A stretch of DNA of 64,000 nt from AP-15 sp963762575 (GCA_963762575.1 CAVXLL010000011.1:124001-188000); one strand, 5' to 3'. Positions 46,851 to 56,389 are shown, counted from the stretch's first letter. Numbers and translations: made by a program. Notes: generated by a model from the letters alone, not told the origin.

Positions 46851-47804
46851 CTAGACCTTCGCCAGTACATCCTCACGGAAGCGCCGCATATTGGAGAGCA
46901 TCGCGTCGGCGGTCGCGCCATCGAAATTCAAATCGATATAGCCGACGCCGAAGTCGCGGAACGTCCGCAAATCGGCGACCACATCCGCCGTTTCGCCCGA
47001 GAACAGTCGCCGCTCGCCGTCATCCGCGCGGTCCGGCAGATACTTGCCCCAGCTGGTGACACGGTAGGCGAGGCCCATTTTTGACGGGTCGCGACCCGCT
47101 TCGCGGATCAGGCGGCGCAGCCGCTCCACGCCCGCCTGGAAGCGCTTCATCGAGTCGAGCCGGTGTTGCGGGTTGGTGCCGATCGGATACCAGGCATCGC
47201 CGATCCGCGCGGTGCGGCGCAGGGCCGGGCCGCTCTCGCCGCCGACCCAAATCGGCGGGTGGGGCTTCTGCACCGGCTTCGGCTCGAACAGGATGTCGGC
47301 GAATTTGACGTGGCGGCCCTCGAAGCGCGGCTCATCCTTGGTCCACAATTCGCGGAACGCCTCGATGTATTCGTCCGTGACCGCGCCGCGTTCGGGGAAG
47401 GGCGGCACGCCGAGCGCCTGAAACTCTTCTTTCATCCAGCCCGCGCCGACGCCGAAGGTCAGCCGGCCATTCGACAACACGTCGATCGTCGCCAGCATCT
47501 TGGCCTGCAGCACCGCCGGGCGGTGCGGCACGACCGTGACCGAGGTGACGAGACGCAGCCGCGAGGTCTTGCCGGCGATAAACGCCACCGCAGTCAATTG
47601 CTCGTGCCGGTCGCCACGGGACCGGCTCGGAAACTCTCCGGTATCGCTGTAGGGGTATTTCGCTTCGATATCCCGCGGAATCACGACATGGTCGCTGATC
47701 GTCGTGTAGTCGTACCCCATCGCCTCGCCTTCGACGGCGATGCGCGCGAGATTGTCCGGTGTCGAGAGCGGCCCGCTTATCGGCGCGCCAAAGCCGAACT
47801 GCAT
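46851..47804 (-). CDS. LLM-class F420-dependent oxidoreductase
   Basis: 317 residues from ATG 47804 (GGAGGGACACAG upstream). LLM barrel: MQFGFGAPISGPLSTPDNLA, YDYTTISDHVVIPRDIEAKY, VTVVPHRPAVLQAKMLATID, GRLTFGVGAGWMKEEFQALG, PHPPIWVGGESGPALRRTAR. The GVGAGW motif and the neighbourhood suggest F420. It is co-directional with, and 22 bases upstream of, the Fgd-like gene. Confidence 0.85.
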   Translation of the reverse strand: MQFGFGAPISGPLSTPDNLARIAVEGEAMGYDYTTISDHVVIPRDIEAKYPYSDTGEFPSRSRGDRHEQLTAVAFIAGKTSRLRLVTSVTVVPHRPAVLQAKMLATIDVLSNGRLTFGVGAGWMKEEFQALGVPPFPERGAVTDEYIEAFRELWTKDEPRFEGRHVKFADILFEPKPVQKPHPPIWVGGESGPALRRTARIGDAWYPIGTNPQHRLDSMKRFQAGVERLRRLIREAGRDPSKMGLAYRVTSWGKYLPDRADDGERRLFSGETADVVADLRTFRDFGVGYIDLNFDGATADAMLSNMRRFREDVLAKV

Positions 47805-47865
47805 CTGTGTCCCTCCAGGCAATGTATCGATCTGGTGCTAGGCTAGCAGGGCGCAAGTGGTGTGG

Positions 47866-48768
47866 CTACCGGTCAGCCTCTTGCCGGAGCCAATTGCGGA
47901 AGGCCCGGACTTTGGGTCGTTCGAGCGCGCCCGGCGCGGTGACGATGTAATAGGCGAACTGGTCCGGCAGCGCGAGCGAGAACAGCCGGACGAGGCGCCC
48001 AGCGGCGAGGTCGGCCGCGGCGATGGTGCTGTAGGCCAGCACGATACCCTGGCCGGCAATCGCAGCATCGAGCGCCAGCGACATGCTGTTGAAGGTGAGG
48101 CCCGCGGTTATCGGAACCGTCTTTACTCCCGCGGCCTTAAGCCACATCGGCCAGGTCGGCACCAGCGGATCGCGCTCCGCGGCCTGATCGTGAATGAGGG
48201 TATGGCGGGGGAGATCGTCGGGGGTGCGTAGCGGCGGCCCGGCAGTCAGCAATTTCGGACTGCAGGCAGGGAAGACCTCGTTTGTGAACAACAGGTCGAC
48301 ATCGAGCCCGGGGTAAATGCCGCGGCCGTAGCGGATCGCGATATCGAAATCGCCCCGGGTCAGATCGACGACCTCATCGGTCGCGGAGATCCGCACATCT
48401 ACCTCGGGGTGCTGCTCCTGAAACCGGTGCAGACGCAGCACCAGCCACTTGCCGGCGATCGACGGTGAGGCGGTAACGGTCAAAGTCCCGGTGTCATTAT
48501 GCGCCCGCAGCCGCCTGACCGAGGACTGGATGCCGGCAAAGGCTTCCGTGAGGCCCGGCAGCAGAATTCGCGCGGAGGCGGTCAGCTCGATCGAGCGGTT
48601 CATGCGGTGGAACAGTCTGACCCCGAGATCCTCCTCCAAAGCATGGATCTGATGGCTGATCGCGGCCGGCGTCACATGCAATTCGTCGGCGGCCTTGCTG
48701 AAGCTCATGTGCCGGGCCGCCGCTTCAAACGCCCGGAGCGCGCTTAAGGGGGGCAGATGATTATTCAT
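47866..48768 (-). CDS. LysR-family regulator, GcvA-like
   Basis: 300 residues. N-terminal HTH: PPLSALRAFEAAARHMSFSK, AADELHVTPAAISHQIHALE, with the LFHRMNRSIELTASARILL helix. The effector domain has the GcvA-subgroup pattern (DFDIAIRYGRGIYPGLDVDL, LFTNEVFPACSPKLL). It is divergent from the DUF1127 gene and upstream of the LLM genes; its target is unknown. Confidence 0.9.
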   Translation of the reverse strand: MNNHLPPLSALRAFEAAARHMSFSKAADELHVTPAAISHQIHALEEDLGVRLFHRMNRSIELTASARILLPGLTEAFAGIQSSVRRLRAHNDTGTLTVTASPSIAGKWLVLRLHRFQEQHPEVDVRISATDEVVDLTRGDFDIAIRYGRGIYPGLDVDLLFTNEVFPACSPKLLTAGPPLRTPDDLPRHTLIHDQAAERDPLVPTWPMWLKAAGVKTVPITAGLTFNSMSLALDAAIAGQGIVLAYSTIAAADLAAGRLVRLFSLALPDQFAYYIVTAPGALERPKVRAFRNWLRQEADR

Positions 48769-48899
48769 CGCGGATGAGGAAATCTAAGCCGTCGGTGAGA
48801 AACTCTCGTTTGTCGACGCACGCCATAGCGGCCATTTACAGCACAAGGGAGTTCGACGGGAGCATAGTCACGTCGGTCTCCGAGTTTAGGAGAGTTCAT

Positions 48900-49127
48900 A
48901 TGGTAGCGATTCATTGGCATGCCACCCGGGACCGGCCCCGGCAGCGTCACGGGGTTCTTGCACTAGGTGATGCTTGGGACCACGCCGTCGCGAGTCTGAG
49001 CGAATGGCGCCGGCGCAGCCGTGAGCGCGGGGAACTTGCTGCGCTCGACGACAGGATGCTGAAGGACATCGGGCTCACCCGGGCCGATGCCGAATTGCTG
49101 AGCAACAAACCGTTCTGGAGGGAGTAA
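48900..49127 (+). CDS. DUF1127 (YjiS-like) small protein
   Basis: 75 residues from ATG 48900 with AGGAG seven bases upstream. The C-terminal half is DUF1127: RERGELAALDDRMLKDIGLT then RADAEL. Arg-rich DUF1127 proteins have been linked to RNA and phosphate or stress physiology in alphaproteobacteria. Its stop overlaps the start of the next tiny ORF (TAATG). Confidence 0.85.
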   Translation: MVAIHWHATRDRPRQRHGVLALGDAWDHAVASLSEWRRRSRERGELAALDDRMLKDIGLTRADAELLSNKPFWRE

Positions 49128-49261
49128 TGACTTTGTTGGCGATCGCGGGCAGCACTATCGGCGCGTGGTGGCGCCGCGCTATACTGGCGCTGACGCAACC
49201 GGCGCCGCACCCCAAGGGTGGTGAAGTCCCGCTGGAGTTTTACAAATTCCCGATCTTCTGA
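49127..49261 (+). CDS. 44-residue ORF coupled to DUF1127
   Basis: It starts at the ATG overlapping the DUF1127 stop, with GAGGGAG as ribosome site. The protein begins MTLLAIAGSTIGAWWRRAIL, an amphipathic or membrane-like helix, and ends GGEVPLEFYKFPIF. Close coupling and a good ribosome site argue that it is translated. Function unknown. Confidence 0.55.
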   Translation: MTLLAIAGSTIGAWWRRAILALTQPAPHPKGGEVPLEFYKFPIF

Positions 49262-49297
49262 GCCTTTGACCCCACTGCCCCCAAAGGAGGACCGAAT

Positions 49298-50122
49298 ATG
49301 AGCAAAACCGACAGCCTGCCCTATGTCGAGGCCGAGCTGAACTATCTCGGCCCGATGACAGAGCGGCCGCGCTATTACGCCTATGAGAGGGGCGAGCGCT
49401 CGAACATGACTTACGATCCGCACAAGATCCGCATCCACGATATGCGGCCGATCTCATCCGACGTGTCGCTCGATACGCGGGGTTTCGCGCTCGTCGAGCA
49501 GCGCAGCGCGGTGCAGGATTTCTGGGACGACAACGAGGTCCGCCGGATCTACTACCCGGAGGCCGAGCGCGTCATCAAACAGGTGACCGGCGCCAGCCGC
49601 GTCTTCATCTTCGACCATCTGCAGCGCCGCCGCGTTACCGGGCAGCAGGACCGCGCGCCTGGCGGTCCGCGCCAGCCGGCGACCCGAGTGCATGTCGACC
49701 ACACCGCGAAATCGGGTCCGCAGCGGGTGCGCGACCTGCTGCCCGACGAGGCCGAGGAATTGCTGAAGGGCCGCGTCCAGGTTATCAACTTCTGGCGCCC
49801 GCTTTTCAGCCCACTGCAAGACGCGCCGCTCGCAGTATGCGACTCCCGCACTGTCGCGGCCGAAGACCTCGTGCCCTCGGACCTGGTCTACAAGGAACGG
49901 GTCGGCGAGACCTACTCGGTGAAATACAACCCGGCGCACCAGTGGTACTATGTGCCGGAAATGCGGCGCGACGAGGCGCTGCTGTTGAAGATTGCCGACA
50001 CCCGGACCGACATCCCGGCCCGCTTTATGCCGCACACCTCGTTCACCGACCCGACGACACCACCCGATGCGCGTCCTCGTGAAAGCATCGAGGTTCGCAC
50101 GCTCGTCTTCCACCCAGCCTGA
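49298..50122 (+). CDS. CmcJ/NvfI-family oxygenase-like protein
   Basis: 274 residues with AAAGGAGG before the ATG. It matches the CmcJ/NvfI group: YVEAELNYLGPMTERPRYYA, RIHDMRPISSDVSLDTRGFA, VFIFDHLQRRR, RVHVDHTAKSGPQRV with a probable His-x-Asp metal pair, VQVINFWRPLFSPLQDAPLA, and QWYYVPEMRRDEALLLKIAD followed by an Arg near the end (ESIEVRTLVF). Members are often labelled methyltransferases, but NvfI is a 2OG-Fe(II) enzyme. Substrate unknown. Confidence 0.75.
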   Translation: MSKTDSLPYVEAELNYLGPMTERPRYYAYERGERSNMTYDPHKIRIHDMRPISSDVSLDTRGFALVEQRSAVQDFWDDNEVRRIYYPEAERVIKQVTGASRVFIFDHLQRRRVTGQQDRAPGGPRQPATRVHVDHTAKSGPQRVRDLLPDEAEELLKGRVQVINFWRPLFSPLQDAPLAVCDSRTVAAEDLVPSDLVYKERVGETYSVKYNPAHQWYYVPEMRRDEALLLKIADTRTDIPARFMPHTSFTDPTTPPDARPRESIEVRTLVFHPA

Positions 50123-50154
50123 GGCTCGGCTCCTCTTCTCCCCAGTCGCCCCTA

Positions 50155-50189
50155 CCCTGACCCTCCCCTGCTCGCGGGGAGGGTCAGGG
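50155..50189. repeat. Perfect 14-bp palindrome between genes
   Basis: CCCTGACCCTCCCC (50155-50168) pairs with GGGGAGGGTCAGGG (50176-50189) around a 7-base loop. It resembles the core of the palindromic repeats at 3134 and 42103. It may end transcription of the CmcJ-like gene. Confidence 0.7.
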
Positions 50190-50219
50190 AGGTGAGCTCT
50201 GGGAAGAAGGAGTGCGGCG

Positions 50220-51389
50220 ATGCTGAGCGGCGTCTATCGCTTTCCGCAGATGGAAAGCGTCGTATTCGGGAAACCGTTTACTGAAGCGCTGGCGCAGGAG
50301 GTCGACCGGCTCGACGCCCGCGCCGTTTTCGTCCTGGCGAGCGGCACGCTCGCCCGAACCACCGATACGATCGACCGGCTCCGCCGGATCCTCGGGAACA
50401 GGATCGCCGGAGTCTGGGCCAAGATCGGCGCGCATACGCCGCGGACCGATGTCGTCGCAGCCGCAAACGCGGCCCGCGAGGCCGGCGCTGACCTGCTCGT
50501 GACAATTGGCGGCGGATCTGTAACCGATGCGGCTAAAATGGTCGGGCTCTGTCTCGGGGACGGGGTCAAAAACTCCTCCGACCTCGACAACTACCGCGCC
50601 CAGATCGCGGCGGACGGCACCATCCGCCGACCGGAAGTCAAGCCCCCGAGCCTGCGCTCGATCGCGATCCCGACGACGTTATCGGCCGGCGAGTTCACTG
50701 CGTCGGCCGGCTGCACCGACACCATGCGCCATGTCAAGGAGAGCTACAGTCCCCCGCTGATGATGCCGCGCACCGTCATTCTCGACCCGGACGCGAGTGT
50801 CCACACGCCCGAATGGCTGTTTCTGTCGACCGGCATCCGAGCGGTCGACCATGCCGTCGAGGACATCTGCTCGATCAACGGCCAGCCGATCTCCGAAGGT
50901 GCCGCCTATCATGCCCTGCGCCTCCTCGGAAAGGGCCTGCCGGGGGTCAAGGCGGACCCCCTGGACCGGGACGCCCGGCTCGACTGCCAGATCGGCGCCT
51001 GGATGTCGATGGTCGGCTCGCAGACCGGGGTCAGCAAAGGCGCGAGCCACGGGATCGGCCACGTGCTCGGCGGCACCGCCGGCGTTCCGCACGGCTACAC
51101 CTCCTGCGTCATGCTGCCCCACGTGCTGCGCTTCAGTCACCCGGTCAACGCAGAGAAACAGGCGCGGGTCAGCGAAGTCCTTGGTCAGCCCGGGGAACCG
51201 GCAGCCGATGTCGTCGCCGGATTGATCGCCGGGCTCGGCTTGCCGACGCGGCTGCGCGATGTCGGGGTCAAGCCGGAGCAGCTCGACCTGATCGCCGAGA
51301 ACTCGATACACGACCGCTGGGTTCACACGAACCCGCGCAAGATCGACGGGCCGGCGGTCATCCGAACGTTGCTCGACGCTGCTTGGTAG
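50220..51389 (+). CDS. Iron-containing alcohol dehydrogenase (maleylacetate reductase-like)
   Basis: 389 residues, group III ADH/dehydroquinate-synthase fold: LLVTIGGGSVTDAAKMVGLC for NAD(P) binding, SIAIPTTLSAGEFTASAGCT, metal-site residues in RAVDHAVEDICS, GASHGIGHVLGGTAGVPHGY and the following HVLRF. The length and the PTTLSAGEFTA segment point to the maleylacetate reductase/hydroxyacid side of the family. Its 3' end overlaps the convergent MFS gene by 32 bases. Confidence 0.87.
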   Translation: MLSGVYRFPQMESVVFGKPFTEALAQEVDRLDARAVFVLASGTLARTTDTIDRLRRILGNRIAGVWAKIGAHTPRTDVVAAANAAREAGADLLVTIGGGSVTDAAKMVGLCLGDGVKNSSDLDNYRAQIAADGTIRRPEVKPPSLRSIAIPTTLSAGEFTASAGCTDTMRHVKESYSPPLMMPRTVILDPDASVHTPEWLFLSTGIRAVDHAVEDICSINGQPISEGAAYHALRLLGKGLPGVKADPLDRDARLDCQIGAWMSMVGSQTGVSKGASHGIGHVLGGTAGVPHGYTSCVMLPHVLRFSHPVNAEKQARVSEVLGQPGEPAADVVAGLIAGLGLPTRLRDVGVKPEQLDLIAENSIHDRWVHTNPRKIDGPAVIRTLLDAAW

Positions 51390-52539
51390 CCATCGACAGG
51401 TCGATGATGAGCGCCGTGGCGAGTGCCATAGCGCCCAGGGCGAACAGCACGCGATAGGCGCCCTCGGTGTGGACAAAGATGTAGGAGAAGCCGTAGGCGG
51501 CGGTCGCTTGCCCGAGCGCGAAGGCGGTCGTGCACAAACCCCAGGCTTTTCTTTGCTGATTGGCGTCGTGCGGGATCAGCTCATGCACACGGCCCAGCAC
51601 CAGCGGCACGACCCCGGGCACCATCGCGCCGACAACGATGCTGGAAATGCTCAAAGATAACGGCGACGCGCTGAGCACCAGGAGTGCGACGAACCCGGCT
51701 TGCAAAACAAACGCGCAACGCAAGGCCGCTGCGAACCCGATGCGGTCGGCTACCCGCCCGCTCGCCAGTGGCCCGAGCATCGCCCCGATGCCGAACAGGA
51801 CCCAATCTTGTGCGCCGGTGACAAGGCCTCGGCCGAGCCCGCGCGCAACAAAATCGACCAGGAAAATCATGTGGGGCACGAGACCCACCGCGTTCAGGCT
51901 GTATTCGACATGGAGCGCGGCGAGATCGGAGCGCGGGATTGGCCGCGCTGTTGGCTTATGGAATCCAGGGAGCCGCTCGCGCGGCCAGCCGCCCCAGGAG
52001 ATGGCGGTCAGCAGCAGCGCGACCGCGCTGAGGCCGAACCAGGTCTGCGCCAGCCCGGCATGCATCAACAACGGCACCAGGGTGCCCGAAGCGGCGATGC
52101 CGAGACCGACACCGGTGAAGATCGCGCCGCTGGCGAGCCCGCGCCGCGACGGCGGAATGTGCGGGAGCACCACCGGGGTGGCGAGCGCCATCAAGGCGCC
52201 GCCCGAAATTCCTGACGCAAAACGCCAGACAAAGAACCAGCCGAAAGAGAGCGGAAAGGCGCAGGCAAAGAAGGCCGCGCTCGCCACGACCATCATGCTT
52301 CGCAGCGCCGTTGCGGTTCCCGCGCGTGCCGCAATCGGACGCGCGAGCAAGGCGCCGCCGAGATATCCGGCGAGGTTCGCCGCCCCGAGATACACCGTTG
52401 CCGAGGGCGAAAACCAATGCGCGGCGATCAGCGCCGGTATCAGTGATGTGTAGGCAAAGCGGGCGAGGCCGATGCCGACCAGATTGGCGCATAAACCGGC
52501 CAAAACCGGACGCCAGTTCGCGATGTCCTCGGTATGCAC
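51358..52539 (-). CDS. YbfB/YjiJ-family MFS transporter
   Basis: About 393 residues if started at GTG 52539 (MHTEDIANWRPVLAG); the frame is open to 52731 but that would overlap the next gene. Twelve hydrophobic segments, beginning LCANLVGIGLARFAYTSLIP, which is typical of the MFS_4 (YbfB/YjiJ) group, and GRVADRIGFAAALRCAFVLQ between halves. The substrate is unknown. The true start is uncertain. Confidence 0.78.
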   Translation of the reverse strand: MHTEDIANWRPVLAGLCANLVGIGLARFAYTSLIPALIAAHWFSPSATVYLGAANLAGYLGGALLARPIAARAGTATALRSMMVVASAAFFACAFPLSFGWFFVWRFASGISGGALMALATPVVLPHIPPSRRGLASGAIFTGVGLGIAASGTLVPLLMHAGLAQTWFGLSAVALLLTAISWGGWPRERLPGFHKPTARPIPRSDLAALHVEYSLNAVGLVPHMIFLVDFVARGLGRGLVTGAQDWVLFGIGAMLGPLASGRVADRIGFAAALRCAFVLQAGFVALLVLSASPLSLSISSIVVGAMVPGVVPLVLGRVHELIPHDANQQRKAWGLCTTAFALGQATAAYGFSYIFVHTEGAYRVLFALGAMALATALIIDLSMATKQRRATFG

Positions 52540-52687
52540 GCCGGCAGCCACGATCAGCCGCTCCGCTATTATTTCGGCGAAGGTTAGGCCGTCGAACCCC
52601 GCTGAAAGCGGTAGTAAGCGAACACAGGATTCGTGATTGACGAACGCGATGCTCACGGACAGCGGAAATAAAAGCCCGCTGCGGCCC

Positions 52688-53145
52688 TTAGGCACGGTCG
52701 ATGCGTGCGGCGTGGCATCCTGGTGCCGCATAGTGGACGTGCAAGTAGGCTGCTCGAAGGTCGGAGAAGAGTCGTTCGACGGCAGCTTCCAGCTGACGCC
52801 CTTCGATAAGCTCCCAACCGAGCATCATCGCATCGGCATCAAAGGCGCGCACCGCGAGCGTGCGAATCCGCAGCTGCTCCGGCACCTTGTCGATCGCGTC
52901 GTAGGTCCTCTCGTCCTTGCGCACATAGACCGCAAAGCGCATCCGATAGGGTGAAGATGCTCGTAATTGACCAGCAGCAGCTCGTCACCCGGGCCCGAGT
53001 CGGTCAGACTGACGCGGCAGGGATAGCCGGGCATGCGCGCGTCGGCGCTCCGCCGCACCACCCCTCGCGCTGCAAGTTCTTCGTCGGAGAGCGCGAACAG
53101 ATCGGCAAAGTCTTCGGCCGGCAGGCCGGTGATGCGGAAACTCAT
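52688..53145 (-). pseudogene. DUF1203 family protein, frameshifted
   Basis: From ATG 53145 (GGAGGAGAAACA upstream): MSFRITGLPAEDFADLFALS, CRVSLTDSGPGDELLLVNYE. After NYEHL the frame changes near 52945 and continues RMRFAVYVRKDERTYDAIDK, LGWELIEGRQLEAAVERLF and HVHYAAPGCHAARIDRA. A few residues are missing at the junction. DUF1203 proteins have no established function. Confidence 0.8.
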
Positions 53146-53189
53146 TGTTTCTCCTCCACGATGTGGCGGAGCGATATCTAAATAAACTG

Positions 53190-53979
53190 CCTAGCTGCGC
53201 TCTATCCAATTCTTGCGGTGTTCTTTCGTTCCAAAAAGGACGATCGCCGGCGTCGCCGAGACCCGGGAGTTCTTTTGGCCCCGCGGCAATCTACCCGGCC
53301 GGGGGCAATGCCACGACGACGCGGTATTCGATCGGGAGCCGGCGAGAATGTAGTTTGGTTTTGGGAGCAGCAGTGTGGGTGATGGTGATCGCCCCAATCA
53401 CCCCAATCATTCGGAGGCGCGAAAGCTGCAGCACAGCCGAGCCGCAAAACAACAGCTTGACTGGGACTTCGCCGATGCCCTCGTCTCCGATGAACATGAC
53501 GATATTCGATAGCCCAAAGGCCGCTCTCTCGACCCACACCGGACATTCGGCGCGACGAGCACTGCGCCAGAGATGTGCCAGAAGCGGAAGAATTACCGAA
53601 GCAATTCGAGTGGCTCCTGCCCGATCCGAAGCGCGGGTCAGTTGTCGTTGGCGCTGGCCTCGCCGGCATCGGTCCATCCCCTCATTCGCCCGCCCGATGC
53701 CGGGCGACGTAGTTGTGTGCGTCAAGTTCAGCAAATTGGGCATGGTAAGCGAGCGCGGTTGAATTCAGGTCAGAGCACATCCCTTTGTTCGATCGGAATA
53801 CGGCCATCCCTTCGTCCCGACCTGCGGTCTGGCAGAGCACCGCGCGCAGCGGCAGTCAAGGATGCCGCCGCGCAGGCGGCGGCACTGGCGGAGCCGGCGC
53901 AGCGTCCTTGACCGAGCGAGCACGTGGGTCGTCAGCCCACGGGCTTGACCCGTGGGGCTAGGCTGAACGGGTCTGGGGT
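53190..53979. other. 790-bp stretch without a credible gene
   Basis: Open frames exist on both strands (for example 53291-53743 minus, with two hydrophobic segments) but none shows family motifs or a good ribosome site. A hairpin AGCCCACGGG / CCCGTGGGGCT lies at about 53934-53959, near the right end of the IS256 remnant. Confidence 0.35.
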
Positions 53980-54775
53980 CAGCGATGCTGCTCGAGCCAG
54001 TTCTCGTGGGTTTCGACGGCGAGCGCGCGCCCCAGCCTCAAGCAGCTCTCGCCATTGGGGAAGATGCGCACGACGTGAGTTCGGCGTTTGATCTCCTCAT
54101 TCAGACGCTCCAGCATGCTGGTCGATTTGAGATGCTTATGATGCTGACGCGGCAGCCGGTAGAACGTCAGCGTTTCATCGATGCTCTCTTCGACCCAGCC
54201 GGTGAGCTTGGGATATTTGCCCGACCATTTCGTAAGCCAGGCGGCCAGATCGCGGCGCGCTTCGGCGAGATCGCGCCGATCGCGATCAGCACGGCCTGGC
54301 TGACGATCACGCCGGCTTCGCGCACCCGCTCATAGCGCGCATCCAGAATCGGATAGGGGAAGGCTTCGGCCAGCGGACCGCCGGCAAAGTGCGCCAGAGT
54401 GTCATCCAGCCGCTGGTTCATCGCACTGATCGAGGAAGCCGAGAAGCTGTCGCCGCACAGCTCCTCGCTGATCGCCTTCACCTTGCCTCGATACTCCCTG
54501 CACGTACATCTCCGCCAGCGTCGCTAACAGCGCCCGCTCCGAGCGCTGATCGCGCTCGAACAGTTCGGTCGAGAACCGCCCGGCGCGGTCCTGCGATACC
54601 CGCAGCTCCAGCTTGCCCACCCGCGTGATCAGCCTCCGGCCGTAATAGCCCGATCGATAACCCTGCCGGCCCGCCGTCCGCTCGCTCTTTTCGGCTCCCA
54701 GGGCCTCCGCCATCTCAGCTTCGAGCACCTCCTGCAGTGCCGTCCGCACCAGCGCCCGCAAAAACTCCTCATCCG
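53980..54775 (-). pseudogene. IS256-family (Mutator-type) transposase remnant
   Basis: Minus strand: LRALVRTALQEVLEAEMAEA, GYRSGYYGRRLITRVGKLEL, ELFERDQRSERALLATLAEM, then after a frame change near 54480, EELCGDSFSASSISAMNQRL and DARYERVREAGVIVSQAVLI. The next segment jumps to the family's C-terminal part (KYPKLTGWVEESIDETLTFY, HHKHLKSTSMLERLNEEIKR, LAVETHENWLEQH), so about a third of the protein, with most of the DDE core, is deleted. Inactive. Confidence 0.82.
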
Positions 54776-55017
54776 CCGAAGCAGCCGGCGAGAAACCCGG
54801 TGGGCGGCGTCATGATCGCCGCGGCAACGATGTACGAGGTCAGCACCCACTCGATCTCGTCCTGATTGGCTGCGACGCTCCCTTGAATATAGGGCAGCGA
54901 CACATTGGCGATCGTCGTGTCGAGCGCCTGCATGATCGTCGCGAGCCCGACGCAGGCGGTGATCGCCAAGCGATTGGGTGGCTTTGGCGCGCGTTGCGTG
55001 TGGCCGGTGGTCGCCAT
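54769..55017 (-). pseudogene. emrB: EmrB/QacA (DHA2) multidrug transporter, N-terminal stub
   Basis: 82 residues from ATG 55017: NRLAITACVGLATIMQALDT, TIANVSLPYIQGSVAANQDE, IEWVLTSYIVAAAIMTPPTG, the first two transmembrane helices and motif of a 14-helix DHA2 exporter. Homology ends at the IS256 remnant. Its start overlaps the emrA stop, preserving the old operon order. Confidence 0.82.
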
Positions 55018-55815
55018 CAGCCGAACAGCGCCGTCAGAAAATGCGGCAGACCGCGCTTATGTCCCGTGTGGACCGAGACCTCGGCGCTCACGCCCGAGCG
55101 CAACGGCGGCTTGGTCTTGTCGCTCGTGTCGATCTTCACGCGCAGCGGGATGCGCTGCACGACCTTGACCCAGTGCCGCTCGTATTCTCGGCCGGCAGCA
55201 GTGAACACTGCGACTGGGATGCCGGCCCGATGCTGGCGACGCTGCCGTGCCATTTCCGCCTGGGATAGGTGTCGAGCGTGACCGTCGCCGGCTCGCCGGG
55301 CCGCACACAGGTCAGCTCAGTTTCCTTTGGCTGGGCTTCGACCCAGACGTGATCCGTATCAACGAGATAAAGGCCGTCGTGGAGGCGGTCAGATACATCC
55401 CAGGCTCAGTTGCGGGACGTTGGTCACGACCCCGTCATAGGGAGCCCGGACCACGCTGTCCCGCAGCTCTTGAGCTGCTTCGTCGCGCTGCGCCACGGCC
55501 TGCAGATATTGCGGATGCTTGTCTATCGGGATGTCGGGATTGCCGTCGAGTTGGGACGCTGATCGATGCGGCCTGCTGGTTCAACTGATCGAGCTGCTGC
55601 TGTGCTGTCTGCAGGTTGAGCCGCGCCTTGATCCAAGGCGGTCTGCAGCGCGAACTGCTCCCGCTCGAGGACTTGCTGACGGTGCAGCTGAAGCTCGTCA
55701 AATGCGACCTGGTCCTGCGCTTGTTTGATCTGCGCCTGAACCTGCCGGTAATTCGATTTGAGAGCGTTCAAATTGTCGCGAACCACGCCGATCTGGGCTT
55801 GGGCCAACCCGTAAG
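55017..55815 (-). pseudogene. emrA: EmrA-like (HlyD family) efflux adaptor, fragmented
   Basis: Pieces on the minus strand: a coiled-coil segment VRDNLNALKSNYRQVQAQIK, QAQDQVAFDELQLHRQQVLE (about 55800-55650), scattered middle parts in other frames, and an intact C-terminus WVKVVQRIPLRVKIDTSDKT, GHKRGLPHFLTALFG. The N-terminal third, with the membrane anchor, is absent and unrelated sequence begins near 55816. With the emrB stub and IS256 it is a dead tripartite efflux locus. Confidence 0.75.
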
Positions 55816-56042
55816 CTGTTATAATAGTAAGTCAGTACTTATCATTGGTACCCTACAAGGGTAAAACACTTAGACGCGCTGATAGGCACACTTCGCTGGC
55901 GCGGGGTACATTTCCCGGGGTGCGATCGCGGCTCGGTGGAGTGAGGCTGATTTTGCGCCGTGCGAGCGCGTATGGACACGGGGCCTATGATCGGCCAAGA
56001 TTAATCCTCGGGGCGGTCATCCACGTTTGGGGGGAGGTTCGA
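55816..56042. other. Short gene-free stretch
   Basis: More AT-rich than its surroundings at 55815-55870 (GCTGTTATAATAGTAAGTCA and so on), possibly the scar of the deletion that removed the emrA 5' end and a promoter region for the next gene. I see no coding sequence. Confidence 0.35.
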
Positions 56043-56345
56043 ATGAGCCGTCGGATCGCGACCATTCTTGCGTTCGCAGTTGCAGCCACATTGCCGGGCG
56101 CGGCTGCAAAAGGTGCGTGTGCTGTGGGAAGCTCTCTCCGGTGTGTCGATGCCGCCTCGCCGGTCAATCTGAACTCCATATCGGACATCGCGAGCAAAAT
56201 CGTCAGCGAAGAACCGATCAGCGCCAAACAGGGTAACCCGGCGACCGAGCCCACCGCACCGGCGCCCTACACCGGTCCGATTGTCGGAGTAACAAACTCC
56301 GGGAAGCGGGCGCCAACAGTTGGCTATTCGTGGTCGTTGGAGTGA
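56043..56345 (+). CDS. Small secreted hypothetical protein
   Basis: 100 residues from ATG 56043 with GGGGGGAGG upstream. A signal peptide (MSRRIATILAFAVAATLPGA, then AAKG) leads to a mature part with two Cys (GACAVGSSLRCVD) about ten residues apart, and a Pro/Gly-rich tail (PAPYTGPIVGVTNSGKRAPT). Function unknown. Confidence 0.6.
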   Translation: MSRRIATILAFAVAATLPGAAAKGACAVGSSLRCVDAASPVNLNSISDIASKIVSEEPISAKQGNPATEPTAPAPYTGPIVGVTNSGKRAPTVGYSWSLE

Positions 56346-56389
56346 CAGCGTAAGCGGTCCTGTTCGGACGGTATGATGAAAGGGCTGCC

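Noticed and set aside
53291..53743. 150-residue minus-strand ORF with hydrophobic segments
   Set aside because: No ribosome site, family motif or supportive context; not called as a gene.
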